From contig JAOZVS010000131.1 of the NCBI GenBank assembly GCA_025869435.1, forward strand, positions 1 to 43,135: DNA of 43,135 bases, read 5' to 3'. The notes under the pieces are model-generated. The model had not been told where the DNA came from and ran no database searches. It was given only the letters and a program-made list of their open reading frames with translations. Below are positions 35,356 to 42,437 of this stretch, one piece after another. This stretch comes from Zavarzinia sp. Lineage in GTDB: Bacteria > Pseudomonadota > Alphaproteobacteria > Zavarziniales > Zavarziniaceae. A program made the position numbers and the translations under genes. Within the stretch, counting starts at the first letter, position 1, and every line of letters starts with the position of its first letter.

Positions 35356-35589
35356 TCAGGCGGCGCGGCGGCGTTCCGCCGCCGAATGGGCGAGAACCAT
35401 CCGGCGGGCCGCGGCCTCGATCTGGTTCAGGCGACGGAAACGGCTGCCGTCCAGCAGGCGGAAGCGGGGGTCCGAGGCGATGAAGCGAAAGCCCGTGCGC
35501 TCGCGCAGGGCAAGGCCCGCCGTGATCTCGTCGATTTCGATGGTGACGGCCTCGACCGAGCCATACTCGGGTTCGAAAGTAATAGACAT
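35356..35589 (-). CDS. Uncharacterised 77-aa protein
   Basis: A small, charged, cytosolic-looking protein: MSITFEPEYGSVEAVTIEI with a two-strand start, FRFIASDPRFRLLDGSRF, then a basic amphipathic helix (RLNQIEAAARRM). I recall similar anonymous small proteins in alphaproteobacteria but no function. Start ATG 35589 follows AGGAG, a good ribosome site, ruling out a 16-residue longer form. It lies 76 bp downstream of a Cys-rich peptide gene on the same strand, with a hairpin between, and may be controlled by it. Confidence 0.65.
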   Translation of the reverse strand: MSITFEPEYGSVEAVTIEIDEITAGLALRERTGFRFIASDPRFRLLDGSRFRRLNQIEAAARRMVLAHSAAERRRAA

Positions 35590-35631
35590 TGTATTCTCCT
35601 GGCGTCCCGCGTCTTCCATATCGCGAGATCG

Positions 35632-35668
35632 TGACAAAATTGGGATTCCTGTTCGGAATTATTTGTCA
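35632..35668 (-). promoter_or_regulatory. Hairpin across the stop codon of the Cys-rich peptide
   Basis: TGACAAA (35632-35638) and TTTGTCA (35662-35668) are inverted, with a nested 5-bp stem ATTCC (35645-35649) / GGAAT (35655-35659). On the minus strand the outer arm begins with the peptide's TGA stop codon, so ribosome position would decide whether it folds. It is not followed by a T-run. Confidence 0.55.
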
Positions 35669-35746
35669 GGCGGTACACATTCGGCAGTAACAGCCGGCAA
35701 TGACGCGCCAGGTTCTCGGTTCAGCGTTTGTTTCGATTGTATTCAC
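35666..35746 (-). CDS. Short Cys-rich peptide, leader peptide or peptide precursor
   Basis: A 26-aa reading frame starts at GTG 35746, preceded at 7 bp by GAGGAG, one of the better ribosome sites in this window. The peptide is MNTIETNAEPRTWRV followed by IAGCYCRMCTA: a polar N-terminal half and a C-terminal half with cysteines at 19, 21 and 24. This shape suits either a Cys-codon-sensing leader peptide or a modified-peptide precursor (leader plus core). No known precursor family matches to my knowledge and no maturation enzyme is adjacent. It may be chance, but start signal, placement and surrounding structure argue for a real gene. Confidence 0.5.
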   Translation of the reverse strand: MNTIETNAEPRTWRVIAGCYCRMCTA

Positions 35747-35940
35747 GGGTCCGCTCCTCTGTCTGGGGGAACCACGACGCTCGCCGTGGCGCTTTAGCTG
35801 GGATAACGCGGCGCAAGCTGCTCCCGTCAAATTCCGCGGGTCCGTAACGGGGACCACCCGGCCGCCACCATGGGTCGACGACGTTAATCTAGGCGCCCCG
35901 GCGCCGGTTTCAAGCATAAAACACATGGCGGGCGATAATA
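35747..35940 (-). promoter_or_regulatory. Structured leader with candidate promoter
   Basis: On the minus strand TATTAT (35940-35935) is a near-consensus -10, with TTAATT 16 bp before it. The following ~180 bases have no supported gene. CGGACCCG occurs twice: at 35844-35837, where it pairs with GGGTGGTCC (35859-35851) in a local hairpin, and at 35753-35746, right at the peptide's start codon. The two copies compete for the same partner. This is the arrangement of a translational switch (inferred). Confidence 0.45.
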
Positions 35941-35953
35941 TTAGATTGATCAC

Positions 35954-36835
35954 TTAAATTAAGTGTGAAAAGAAATCGCCCGCCAGGTCGACGACATCGT
36001 CCAGCCGATCGTGATGCACCCAGTGCCCGGCATTCTCGAGCGTCTCGACCCGGACATCCCGGAAACAGGCGGCCTTGCCGTCGGCCAGCGGATCGCTGGC
36101 CCAGCTTTCAGTGCCGCGCACCAGAAGGACCGGGCAGTCGATGCGCGACCAGGTCGACATGATCTCGGCCGGCGGTGTCCACGCCGGGCTGATCACCCGG
36201 ACATAGGGATCATATTTCCACGACCAGGTGCCATCCTCGTTCTGGAAGGCGGCGTGCAGGGTCAGGTGCCGCGCCTGTTCGTCGCTGAGCCGGCCGTTGG
36301 CCGCCTTCATGCGGGCGATGCAGTCCTCGATCGAGGCATAGCGCGGCGGCCGCTTGTGGGCGACGGCCCGCGTCCCCTCGACCCATTGGCGCAGGCGCTC
36401 GTGCGGGGCGAGGTCGCCGTGCTTCTTCAGGACCTCGGGCGACGGCCCCCAGCCTTCGATCACCATCAGCCGGCCGACATTCTCGGGATAGATGCCGGCA
36501 TAGAGCAGCGACACGGCGCCGCCCCAGCTGTGGGCGAGAATATTCACGGGCGCCAGCCGGCGCTGTTCGATCAGCTGGGCGAGATCGAGCACGAAACCAT
36601 GGGTCGGATAATGGCTGCCCGGGGCATGGTCGCTGTCGCCATGGCCGCGCAGATCGAGCGCCATCACATGGTAGCGGTCGCACAGGCGCTGGGCCACCCA
36701 GTCCCAGCTGCGGCAATGGTCGTTGCCGCCATGGACGAGCAGCAGGGGCGGCGCGTCCGGGTTGCCCCAGTCGACATAATGCAGGCGCAGACCCTGGCTG
36801 TAGAAACGCTGCGATGTCGGGCCAAGACCCCTCAT
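35954..36835 (-). CDS. Alpha/beta-fold hydrolase
   Basis: A 293-aa hydrolase with the oxyanion-hole motif HGGNDHCRSW (residues 35-44), the nucleophile S103 in AHSWGG and the catalytic His at about 271 in GHWVHHDR; an Asp in the LVRGTESWASDP region completes the triad. No signal peptide is present. The substrate is unknown; epoxide-hydrolase/haloalkane-dehalogenase-like families share this layout. It overlaps the HxlR regulator gene by 4 bp, so both form one operon and the regulator probably controls the enzyme. Its stop codon lies in a 15-bp palindrome CACTTAAATTAAGTG (35951-35965). Confidence 0.87.
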   Translation of the reverse strand: MRGLGPTSQRFYSQGLRLHYVDWGNPDAPPLLLVHGGNDHCRSWDWVAQRLCDRYHVMALDLRGHGDSDHAPGSHYPTHGFVLDLAQLIEQRRLAPVNILAHSWGGAVSLLYAGIYPENVGRLMVIEGWGPSPEVLKKHGDLAPHERLRQWVEGTRAVAHKRPPRYASIEDCIARMKAANGRLSDEQARHLTLHAAFQNEDGTWSWKYDPYVRVISPAWTPPAEIMSTWSRIDCPVLLVRGTESWASDPLADGKAACFRDVRVETLENAGHWVHHDRLDDVVDLAGDFFSHLI

Positions 36836-37374
36836 GCTGTCCCCTCCCCTTTGATTTTCTTGTCGTTGTCGGCTTCCGCCCGCTCATGGAGCCGGCGCGC
36901 CAGCACCATGGTGCCCGGTTTAGCCGCCCCGCCCGGGCCGGGCAAGACCCTGACCGCACCGGCTTCTATCCGGCCGCCACAGGCGGAACAGCAGACTTTC
37001 GCCTCGAAGGGCTGGCCGCAGGTCTCGTGGATGAAGATCATCGGGCTGCCTTCGGCCGGTCTTGCCCAGCGCTCGCCCCAGGCGGTCAGGGCGAGAATCG
37101 CCGGCACGAGATCGGCCCCGGCCGGCGACAGACCATAGGCATGGCGCAGAGGGCGGCGCGTATAGGCCCGGCGTTCAACGATGCCATTGTCGACCAGCAG
37201 CGTCAGGCGCCGGGTCAGAAGATTGCGGGAAATACCGAGATTGGCCACGAGATCGTCGAAACGATCGAGGCCGAGAAAGAGGTCCCGCAGGATCAGCAGC
37301 GTCCAACCGTCACCGATCACATCGAGCCCGCGGGCCAGTGAACATTGCATCCGGGCGAAACTGGTTCTCTGCAT
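36832..37374 (-). CDS. HxlR-family regulator with Cys-rich C-terminal extension
   Basis: A 180-aa winged-helix regulator. The HxlR signature CSLARGLDVIGDGWTLLILR is at residues 11-30, followed by GISRNLLTRRLTLLVDNGIV (recognition helix) and a basic wing. C11 matches the redox-sensing cysteine found in some relatives. Unusually, residues 117-135 add a zinc-ribbon-like HETCGQ ... CCSACGG segment (C119, C128, C129, C132). It is the first gene of an operon with the hydrolase and divergent from a SnoaL-like gene. Two palindromic operators lie between them. Confidence 0.88.
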   Translation of the reverse strand: MQRTSFARMQCSLARGLDVIGDGWTLLILRDLFLGLDRFDDLVANLGISRNLLTRRLTLLVDNGIVERRAYTRRPLRHAYGLSPAGADLVPAILALTAWGERWARPAEGSPMIFIHETCGQPFEAKVCCSACGGRIEAGAVRVLPGPGGAAKPGTMVLARRLHERAEADNDKKIKGEGTA

Positions 37375-37397
37375 GGCGGAATCCTATTTAGTTCCCT

Positions 37398-37443
37398 CAT
37401 TGAACTCAATGCCCGGATGTGGATATCATCATTGAACTCACTG
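37398..37443. promoter_or_regulatory. Two HxlR operators in the divergent intergenic region
   Basis: CATTGAACTCAATG (37398-37411) is a perfect 14-bp palindrome; CATTGAACTCACTG (37430-37443) is the same with one change. They are 32 bp apart, about three helical turns, in the 80-bp gap between the HxlR gene and the SnoaL-like gene. Binding by HxlR is inferred from position and symmetry. Confidence 0.7.
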
Positions 37444-37454
37444 GAGAGCCAGCC

Positions 37455-37907
37455 ATGTATCACATGATCGTGAAACGGAAGGTGCGGGCCTTGTTCGAAG
37501 CGGTGAGCCGGGGCGACGCGGGACCGGTATTGGGGCAATTCGCGCCCCGCCTGGAACATCGCCTGCTCGGGGACTCGGCCCTCGGCGGCACGCGCCACAC
37601 ATTGGCGGCCACGGCGCGCTGGTACGAAAGGCTTTACCGTCTGATGCCGGATATCGCCTTCGACCTCGACACGATCGAGGTGGCCGGCGGTCCCTGGCAC
37701 ACGATCGTCACCGCGACCTGGGAGGAACGGAACAGCGGCACCGACGGGGTCGAGACCCGCAACCGCGGCCTCCATGTCCTCACCCTTCGCTGGGGCAAGG
37801 CGACCAGCCTCGTCATCTGCCCCGATACGGCGGGCCTCGTCGCCACCCTCGACCGGCTGGCGGCCAGGGGTGTCGCCGAAGCGCGGGCCGCCCCGATCAG
37901 CGACTGA
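37455..37907 (+). CDS. SnoaL-like / NTF2-fold protein
   Basis: A 150-aa cytosolic protein with the SnoaL/NTF2-like layout: an N-terminal helix (VRALFEAVSRGDAGPVLGQF), then a curved sheet (AFDLDTIEVAGGPWHTIVTATWEER ... RGLHVLTLRWGK). Members are polyketide cyclases, isomerases or small binding proteins; residues here do not fix the activity. ATG 37455 is preceded by GGAGAG at a slightly long spacing. It is transcribed away from the HxlR gene and shares its operators, so it is probably the second target of that regulator. Confidence 0.78.
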   Translation: MYHMIVKRKVRALFEAVSRGDAGPVLGQFAPRLEHRLLGDSALGGTRHTLAATARWYERLYRLMPDIAFDLDTIEVAGGPWHTIVTATWEERNSGTDGVETRNRGLHVLTLRWGKATSLVICPDTAGLVATLDRLAARGVAEARAAPISD

Positions 37908-37909
37908 TC

Positions 37910-37946
37910 TGTGACGGCGGTCACCCGGGTTTTGTGACGGCCGTCA
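37910..37946 (+). promoter_or_regulatory. Two CRP-like boxes upstream of the cytochrome gene
   Basis: TGTGA-CGGCGG-TCAC (37910-37924) and TGTGA-CGGCCG-TCA (37933-37946) are close matches to the CRP/FNR-family TGTGA-N6-TCACA consensus. They are 23 bp apart, 110-150 bp before the cytochrome c start. The second contains the perfect palindrome TGACGGCCGTCA. Confidence 0.55.
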
Positions 37947-38057
37947 TGGGCGCCGGTCATGCGGGCGCGCATCTTCCCGCTGCCCTGGGGGGATGTCCGT
38001 CCCGGCCAGGGCGCCCGCCTCACCGGGCTCATGGATTCAAGGATTGTAGAGACCATC

Positions 38058-38531
38058 ATGACATTGAAGATCGCCGCCATCGCCGCCGCCGGCCTTGTCC
38101 TCGCGGGCGCCGCGACCCTGGCCGCCCCCGGCGCCGAGCCGACCGATCCGGTCAGCCGGGGCCGTTATCTGGTCCGCGTCGCGGGCTGCAACGACTGCCA
38201 TACCCCTGGCTATGGCCCCGCGGCCGGCGCCGTCGACGATGCCCTGTGGCTGACCGGTGACCGCGTCGGCATGAGCGGACCCTGGGGCACGACCTATGCC
38301 ACCAACCTGCGGCTCCTGCTCGCCGGCATGAGCGCCGATGAATGGGTCAATCACGCGAAACACCTGCGGACCCGGCCGCCCATGCCCTGGTTCAACCTCC
38401 AGGCCATGACCGAGGACGACCTGCGGGCGATTCATGCCTTCGTCACGTCGCTGGGTCCCGCGGGGCAGCCGGCGCCGGACTATCTGCCGCCGGGCCAGAC
38501 GCCATCGGGGCCGGTGGTGCAATTCCCCTGA
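38058..38531 (+). CDS. Periplasmic c-type cytochrome
   Basis: A 157-aa exported protein: signal peptide 1-23 (cleavage after LAA), then one haem-binding motif CNDCH (C44, C47, H48). A downstream Met in RPPMPWFN is the likely sixth ligand. The sequence WGTTYATNL and the FVTSLGP end resemble the cytochrome c subunits of alcohol/aldehyde dehydrogenases, or sulfite-type small electron carriers. No dehydrogenase gene is adjacent, so the partner is unknown. ATG 38058 was chosen because it begins the signal peptide. Two CRP-like boxes lie upstream. It converges with smr, leaving 5 bp between stops. Confidence 0.83.
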   Translation: MTLKIAAIAAAGLVLAGAATLAAPGAEPTDPVSRGRYLVRVAGCNDCHTPGYGPAAGAVDDALWLTGDRVGMSGPWGTTYATNLRLLLAGMSADEWVNHAKHLRTRPPMPWFNLQAMTEDDLRAIHAFVTSLGPAGQPAPDYLPPGQTPSGPVVQFP

Positions 38532-38536
38532 CGGGA

Positions 38537-39100
38537 TCAGTCGCGGGCGCGCTTCAGGACGACATAGAGCGCGCCCTCGCCACCATCGCGGCGCTGGGCC
38601 GGGTGCCAGCCCAGCACGCGGTGCGCGTGATCGGGTGCGTTCAGCCAGCGCGGCACCATGCGGTAGAGCACGCCGTCCGGCTCCTCGTCGATCGGGCCGC
38701 GGCCCCGGCCGGTGATGACGAGGACCGAACGCAAGGCCCCGGCATGACAGGCCATCAGGAAACGGTCGAGGGCGCGGTGCGCCATCTCCTGCGTGAGGCC
38801 ATGCAGGTCGAGGCGGGCCTCGATCGGCATCTCGCCCCGGATCAGGCGCTTCTGCTTGGCGCCGTCCATCGTGTGGATGCGGGCGCCGGGGGCTGGCGCC
38901 TCGCCGGACAGGGGGATTTCGAGCCTTGTCACGACACGGCGCGGCCTGGCCCCCGGCAGCGGCTGCAGCGCCGGGGCGACACGGCCGGAATTCAGCGGGC
39001 GAACGTCCTGCATCGCGGTCTTCAGCAGGTTTTCTTCGTCGGGCGAGGGCGGCCGGCCCGGAAACATGCCGCGCGGCCCCTTTTCGCCCTTGCGGCTCAC
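38537..39100 (-). CDS. Smr/MutS2-type endonuclease domain protein
   Basis: A 187-aa protein with a C-terminal Smr domain: LDLHGLTQEMAHRALDRFL, where LDLHG is the conserved loop, and SVLVITGRGRG, the second signature. Smr domains nick DNA or cleave RNA, for example at stalled ribosomes, in several bacteria. The N-terminal 90 residues are basic and disordered-looking, as in other alphaproteobacterial members. GTG 39100 overlaps the mltA stop codon (GTGA), so translation is coupled. The tim44-mltA-smr order next to secB is conserved in this class. Confidence 0.9.
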   Translation of the reverse strand: MSRKGEKGPRGMFPGRPPSPDEENLLKTAMQDVRPLNSGRVAPALQPLPGARPRRVVTRLEIPLSGEAPAPGARIHTMDGAKQKRLIRGEMPIEARLDLHGLTQEMAHRALDRFLMACHAGALRSVLVITGRGRGPIDEEPDGVLYRMVPRWLNAPDHAHRVLGWHPAQRRDGGEGALYVVLKRARD

Positions 39101-40329
39101 GGCACCGGCTCCGCCATGCGGGCGACCACCTCGGCCGGCAGCAGCAGCCACCAGCGGCCCTTCTGCTTCATGGCGCCCGCCAGCCGCTCGGCCTCGGCGC
39201 CGGCGCCGAAGAAGACATCGCCCCGTACCGGCCCCCGAATGGCGCCGCCCGTATCCTGCGCCACCATCAGGCGGCGGAAGGGCAGGGGCGGCGTCCCGTC
39301 CTCTGCCGCCGGCAGGCTGGCGTCGAGCCAGATGGGCAGGCCGAGGGGCAGGAACTTGCGATCGACGGCGAGCGAGCGGCCGGGCGTCAGCGCCACCCCT
39401 TGCGCCCCGAGCGGCCCCGGCCCGTCGCCGAGGTCGCGGAAGAAGACATAGGACGGATTGCGGTTCATCAGCGCCGCCGTCTGATCGGGATGCGCCGCCA
39501 GCCAGGCCTTGATCGACTGCATGGTGACCTTGCCCTTTTCAAGGAGGCCATCCGCCAGCATCACCTTGCCCAGCGCGACGTAAGGGTGGCCGTTCTGGCC
39601 GTCGAAACCGACGCGGAGGATCCGGCCATCCGCCATGCGGACCCGGCCCGAGCCCTGGATTTCCAGAAAGAAGGCTTCGACGGGCGAGGCGACGAAGGCA
39701 ATCTCCAGCCCCTTGCCCGCCAGCGCGCCGGCGGCGATGCCGGCCCGGTCGTCATAGGGTTTCAGGCGTCCGTCGACCACCCGGCCGGCGATGCGCTGGC
39801 CCTTCAGCTCGTCGCGGAATTCGCCGAGATCGACCTGCACCAGATCGCCCGGCCGGCGATAGAGCGGCGTGCGGTTGGCCTCGTCCGGGGCGAGGGCGCC
39901 GTCCAGTTCCGGTTCGTAATAGCCGGTGAACAGTCCCTCCGCGCTCTCGCCGTTCAGGGCGGCGACGGGACGGAAGCGGTCTTCGAGGAAGCGGCGGACG
40001 GTATCGGCGTCGGGCGCGGCCAGTTTCGCCGCCTCGGTGCAGGCGGCGGTCCAGTCGGCGACCGTGCCGGCGATGCCGAGGCTGGTTTCCGGCTTTCGCC
40101 GCATCTGCCGCTCGCAGGACAGGCGGAAGGCCGGCCAGGCTTCGTGGGCGGCATCATCGCCCCAGCCGGGAAGATCGGCGAAACCGGCGGGCGCCAGAAC
40201 GAGGCGGGGCGGCGCCTCCGAGGGCGGCCGTGGCTTCGGCGCGGCCAGCAGGGCAAGGCCGATCGCCGTCAGGGTGGCGATGGTCAGCGCGACCGGGGCC
40301 GGCGAGAAAATTCGGCGAAACAGGCCCAT
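39097..40329 (-). CDS. mltA: Membrane-bound lytic murein transglycosylase A
   Basis: A 410-aa MltA-family lytic transglycosylase that cleaves peptidoglycan with formation of 1,6-anhydromuramic acid. It has an N-terminal signal/anchor (residues 13-30; no lipobox Cys) and the family motifs GLFTGYYEPELDG, FFLEIQGSGRVRM, GKVMLADGLL and NPSYVFFRD. The 3D-domain end VAQDTGGAIRGPVRGDVFFGAG contains the catalytic Asp (VAQDTG). The missing lipobox, compared with E. coli, suggests a simple membrane anchor or periplasmic form. It follows tim44 by 9 bp and overlaps smr. Confidence 0.93.
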   Translation of the reverse strand: MGLFRRIFSPAPVALTIATLTAIGLALLAAPKPRPPSEAPPRLVLAPAGFADLPGWGDDAAHEAWPAFRLSCERQMRRKPETSLGIAGTVADWTAACTEAAKLAAPDADTVRRFLEDRFRPVAALNGESAEGLFTGYYEPELDGALAPDEANRTPLYRRPGDLVQVDLGEFRDELKGQRIAGRVVDGRLKPYDDRAGIAAGALAGKGLEIAFVASPVEAFFLEIQGSGRVRMADGRILRVGFDGQNGHPYVALGKVMLADGLLEKGKVTMQSIKAWLAAHPDQTAALMNRNPSYVFFRDLGDGPGPLGAQGVALTPGRSLAVDRKFLPLGLPIWLDASLPAAEDGTPPLPFRRLMVAQDTGGAIRGPVRGDVFFGAGAEAERLAGAMKQKGRWWLLLPAEVVARMAEPVP

Positions 40330-40338
40330 GGCGCCCGG

Positions 40339-40992
40339 TCAGGCGTTGCCGGGACTGGTGGCCACGAGCTGCCAGTTGGGATCCGGGTTGCGGGTATCGC
40401 GGGCGAAGGTCCAGATATCGATCATCTCGCGCACCGCGGTCGGGTGGCCTTCGATCACATGGCCCTGAGCATCGCGTACCACCGATATGCCGTCGGAGAC
40501 GAAGCGCACGGTGATTTCGGCCGTGCGGCCCTTCATCACGCCGCTTTCGATCGTCGCCGACTTGAGGGTGACCAGCGTGTGTTCCGCGCTTTGCCCCGCG
40601 GCCTTGCGATTGGCGATGACGTCGGTGAACCCGGCCAGCACATCCCTGGCGACCAGGGGCGCCAGCACCGCCTCGTCACCCTTGGCAAAGGCATTGACGA
40701 TCATCTCGTAGGCGAAGCGCGCGCCGCCGAGGAAGGTTTCCGCCTCGAAATGGCGATCGGCCAGGCGGATATCGGTCAGATTGGGGCCGGCGGGCGCGCC
40801 CGCGCCTTCGGGCAGCTTGCGGGTCGGCAGGGCCACCACGCGCTCGTCCGCCGCCGGGGGGGCAGGCCGGGCGAAGGGATCGCGCGGCTGTTCCTCGCCC
40901 GTGCGCTGGCCCAGCACGCTCCACAGGCGAAAGCCGATGAAGCCCGCGATCGCCGCCAGCAGGACAATGTCGAGATATTCAAAGCCGCCCAT
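40339..40992 (-). CDS. Tim44-domain inner-membrane protein
   Basis: A 217-aa protein with one N-terminal membrane helix (EYLDIVLLAAIAGFIGFRLW), a Pro-rich linker and a C-terminal Tim44/TimA domain (about 85-217; FLGGARFAYEMIVNAFAKGD ... IDIWTFARDTRNPDPNWQLVAT). The mitochondrial relative tethers the import motor; bacterial members are inner-membrane proteins of unclear role. ATG 40992 is the likely start, giving the MGGFEYLDI opening seen in homologues. It is divergent from secB, with about 200 bp between them, and is co-transcribed with mltA. Confidence 0.88.
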   Translation of the reverse strand: MGGFEYLDIVLLAAIAGFIGFRLWSVLGQRTGEEQPRDPFARPAPPAADERVVALPTRKLPEGAGAPAGPNLTDIRLADRHFEAETFLGGARFAYEMIVNAFAKGDEAVLAPLVARDVLAGFTDVIANRKAAGQSAEHTLVTLKSATIESGVMKGRTAEITVRFVSDGISVVRDAQGHVIEGHPTAVREMIDIWTFARDTRNPDPNWQLVATSPGNA

Positions 40993-41190
40993 GGCACTTT
41001 CAATCGTGATGCCGGAAACCATCGCGAAGACCGGCGGAAAAGCTGGCGCCAGCATAGCCGCCTCACCTGCCCGAATCCAGCCGGGATCCCCGCGATCAGA
41101 GATAGGTCCTCGACACGGAATTCCAAGGCCCGCTTGTCCCGGAATCGCCCCTGTGGTAGCGGAGAGGCCGATTTTCCAGGAATGGCGACC

Positions 41191-41694
41191 ATGACCGACA
41201 CCCAAGCCCCCACCCCCGATCAGGCGCCCGCGCCGGACCAGGCCAATCCCGTCCAGTTCTCGGTGATCGCGCAATATGTCCGCGATCTCTCGTTCGAGAA
41301 CCCGGGCGCGCCGGGCAGCCTGGCCCTGACCCAGCAGCCCAAGATCGATATCGGTGTCGATGTCCAGGCCCGCCGCCTGCCGGAAGACCGCTTCGAGGTC
41401 GAACTCCGCATCCGCGCCAATGCGACCGATGCCGAAGGCAAGCCCGCCTTCGTCGTCGAGCTGGTCTATTCCGGCCTGTTCCTCGTCCGCAATGTGCCGG
41501 CCGACGCGCTGCAGCCGCTGTGCCTGATCGAATGCCCGCGCGTGCTGTTCCCCTTCGCCCGCCGCATCATCGCCGATGTGACCCGTGATGGCGGTTTCCC
41601 GCCGCTGATGCTCGATCCGATCGATTTCGTCGCGCTGTACCGCCAGCACCTGTCGCGCGCCCAGGCGCAGGCCCAGGCCGCGCAGCAGCAGTAA
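41191..41694 (+). CDS. secB: Protein-export chaperone SecB
   Basis: A 167-aa tetrameric chaperone that keeps preproteins unfolded and passes them to SecA. The core is typical: FSVIAQYVRDLSFENPGAPGSL, VELVYSGLFLVRNVP, LCLIECPRVLFPFARRIIADVTRDGGFPPLMLDPIDFVALY, with a Gln/Ala-rich tail. The N-terminus is Pro/Ala/Asp-rich and variable. ATG 41191 was preferred because AGGA then lies at normal spacing; ATG 41182 is only 0-1 bp from it but also possible. It is followed by a GGCGCC-TTCG-GGCGCC terminator-like hairpin. Confidence 0.94.
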   Translation: MTDTQAPTPDQAPAPDQANPVQFSVIAQYVRDLSFENPGAPGSLALTQQPKIDIGVDVQARRLPEDRFEVELRIRANATDAEGKPAFVVELVYSGLFLVRNVPADALQPLCLIECPRVLFPFARRIIADVTRDGGFPPLMLDPIDFVALYRQHLSRAQAQAQAAQQQ

Positions 41695-41702
41695 GGCCGG
41701 TT

Positions 41703-41718
41703 GGCGCCTTCGGGCGCC
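41703..41718 (+). terminator. Tetraloop hairpin after secB
   Basis: GGCGCC-TTCG-GGCGCC forms a 6-bp stem with a very stable UUCG tetraloop, followed by TTCTCG, 9 bp after the secB stop. It is a plausible short terminator. Confidence 0.6.
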
Positions 41719-41727
41719 TTCTCGTCA

Positions 41728-41755
41728 CGAGGCCCCGGCCTTCGCCGGGACGACG
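41728..41755. repeat. Solitary REP-like palindromic repeat
   Basis: A 28-bp unit with the core CCCCGGCCTTCGCCGGG matches the second unit of the pair at 20670-20697 at about 24 of 28 positions, in the same orientation. It lies between the convergent secB and dnaQ genes, a typical location for such elements. Confidence 0.72.
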
Positions 41756-41768
41756 ACCTGAAGGGCTC

Positions 41769-42437
41769 CTATTCGGCGGTCCAGAGCGCGGCCTTGATCC
41801 CGGCGATCATCTCGGCATGGGCGGCCAGTTCTTCCTCGGTCGGGGCGTGGGGGCGCGGCGGGCGCACTTCGCGCAGCCTCGTCTCGATCCTCGTGCCGGT
41901 CGAGCGGGCCAGCGAAAACCCCTGCTGCCGGCCGCCGATCAACTCGAGATAGACCGCCGCCAGCAATTCGCAGTCAAGCAGCGCGCCATGCTTGCCGCGT
42001 TTCGACAGATCGACATCGAAGCGTTTGCACAGCGCGTCGAGGCTGGCCGGCGCGCCCGGAAACTTCCGCCGCGCGATCAGCACCGTGTCGATCGCCCGCT
42101 CCATCGGGAAGCCTTCGCGCTCCAGACGGGTCAGCTCCATGTTCAGAAAGCCGATGTCGAAGGCGGCGTTGTGGATGATGAAGGGCGCGTCGCCGATGAA
42201 GTCGAGGAAGTCCTCGACCACATCGCCAAACAGCGGCTTGTCGGCCAGGAATTCGTTGGTGAGGCCGGTGACGCCCAGCGCGCCTTCCGACATTTCCCGC
42301 TCGGGATTGACATAGACCTGATAGGTCCGCCCGGTCGGGACATGGTTCATCAATTCGACGCAGCCGATTTCGACGATGCGGTCGCCATTGGCGAATTCGA
42401 AGCCCGTGGTTTCGGTATCGAGGACGATTTCACGCAT
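41769..42437 (-). CDS. dnaQ: DNA polymerase III epsilon subunit (3'-5' exonuclease)
   Basis: A 222-aa proofreading exonuclease of the DEDDh type. The ExoI motif DTETTG has D7 and E9; ExoII lies in FIIHNAAFDIGFLNMEL; ExoIII is the HGALLDCELLAAVY segment with the His and Asp of DEDDh. The C-terminal tail binds the alpha subunit. It overlaps coaE by one base (TGATG), so the two are coupled. The order coaE-dnaQ-secB is standard for alphaproteobacteria. Confidence 0.95.
   Translation of the reverse strand: MREIVLDTETTGFEFANGDRIVEIGCVELMNHVPTGRTYQVYVNPEREMSEGALGVTGLTNEFLADKPLFGDVVEDFLDFIGDAPFIIHNAAFDIGFLNMELTRLEREGFPMERAIDTVLIARRKFPGAPASLDALCKRFDVDLSKRGKHGALLDCELLAAVYLELIGGRQQGFSLARSTGTRIETRLREVRPPRPHAPTEEELAAHAEMIAGIKAALWTAE

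Noticed and set aside
35690-35900. tmRNA-like or other known structural RNA
   Set aside because: Some segments (CTTTAGCTGGGATAAC) recall tmRNA, but the tRNA-like ends and a tag frame are not present.
35700-35957. 85-aa plus-strand frame in the region before the hydrolase
   Set aside because: No ribosome site and no family resemblance. The opposite strand explains the region better with a leader and a short peptide.
38926-41694. 922-aa plus-strand frame ending in SecB
   Set aside because: Only the last 167-170 codons are SecB; the rest is antisense to smr, mltA and tim44.
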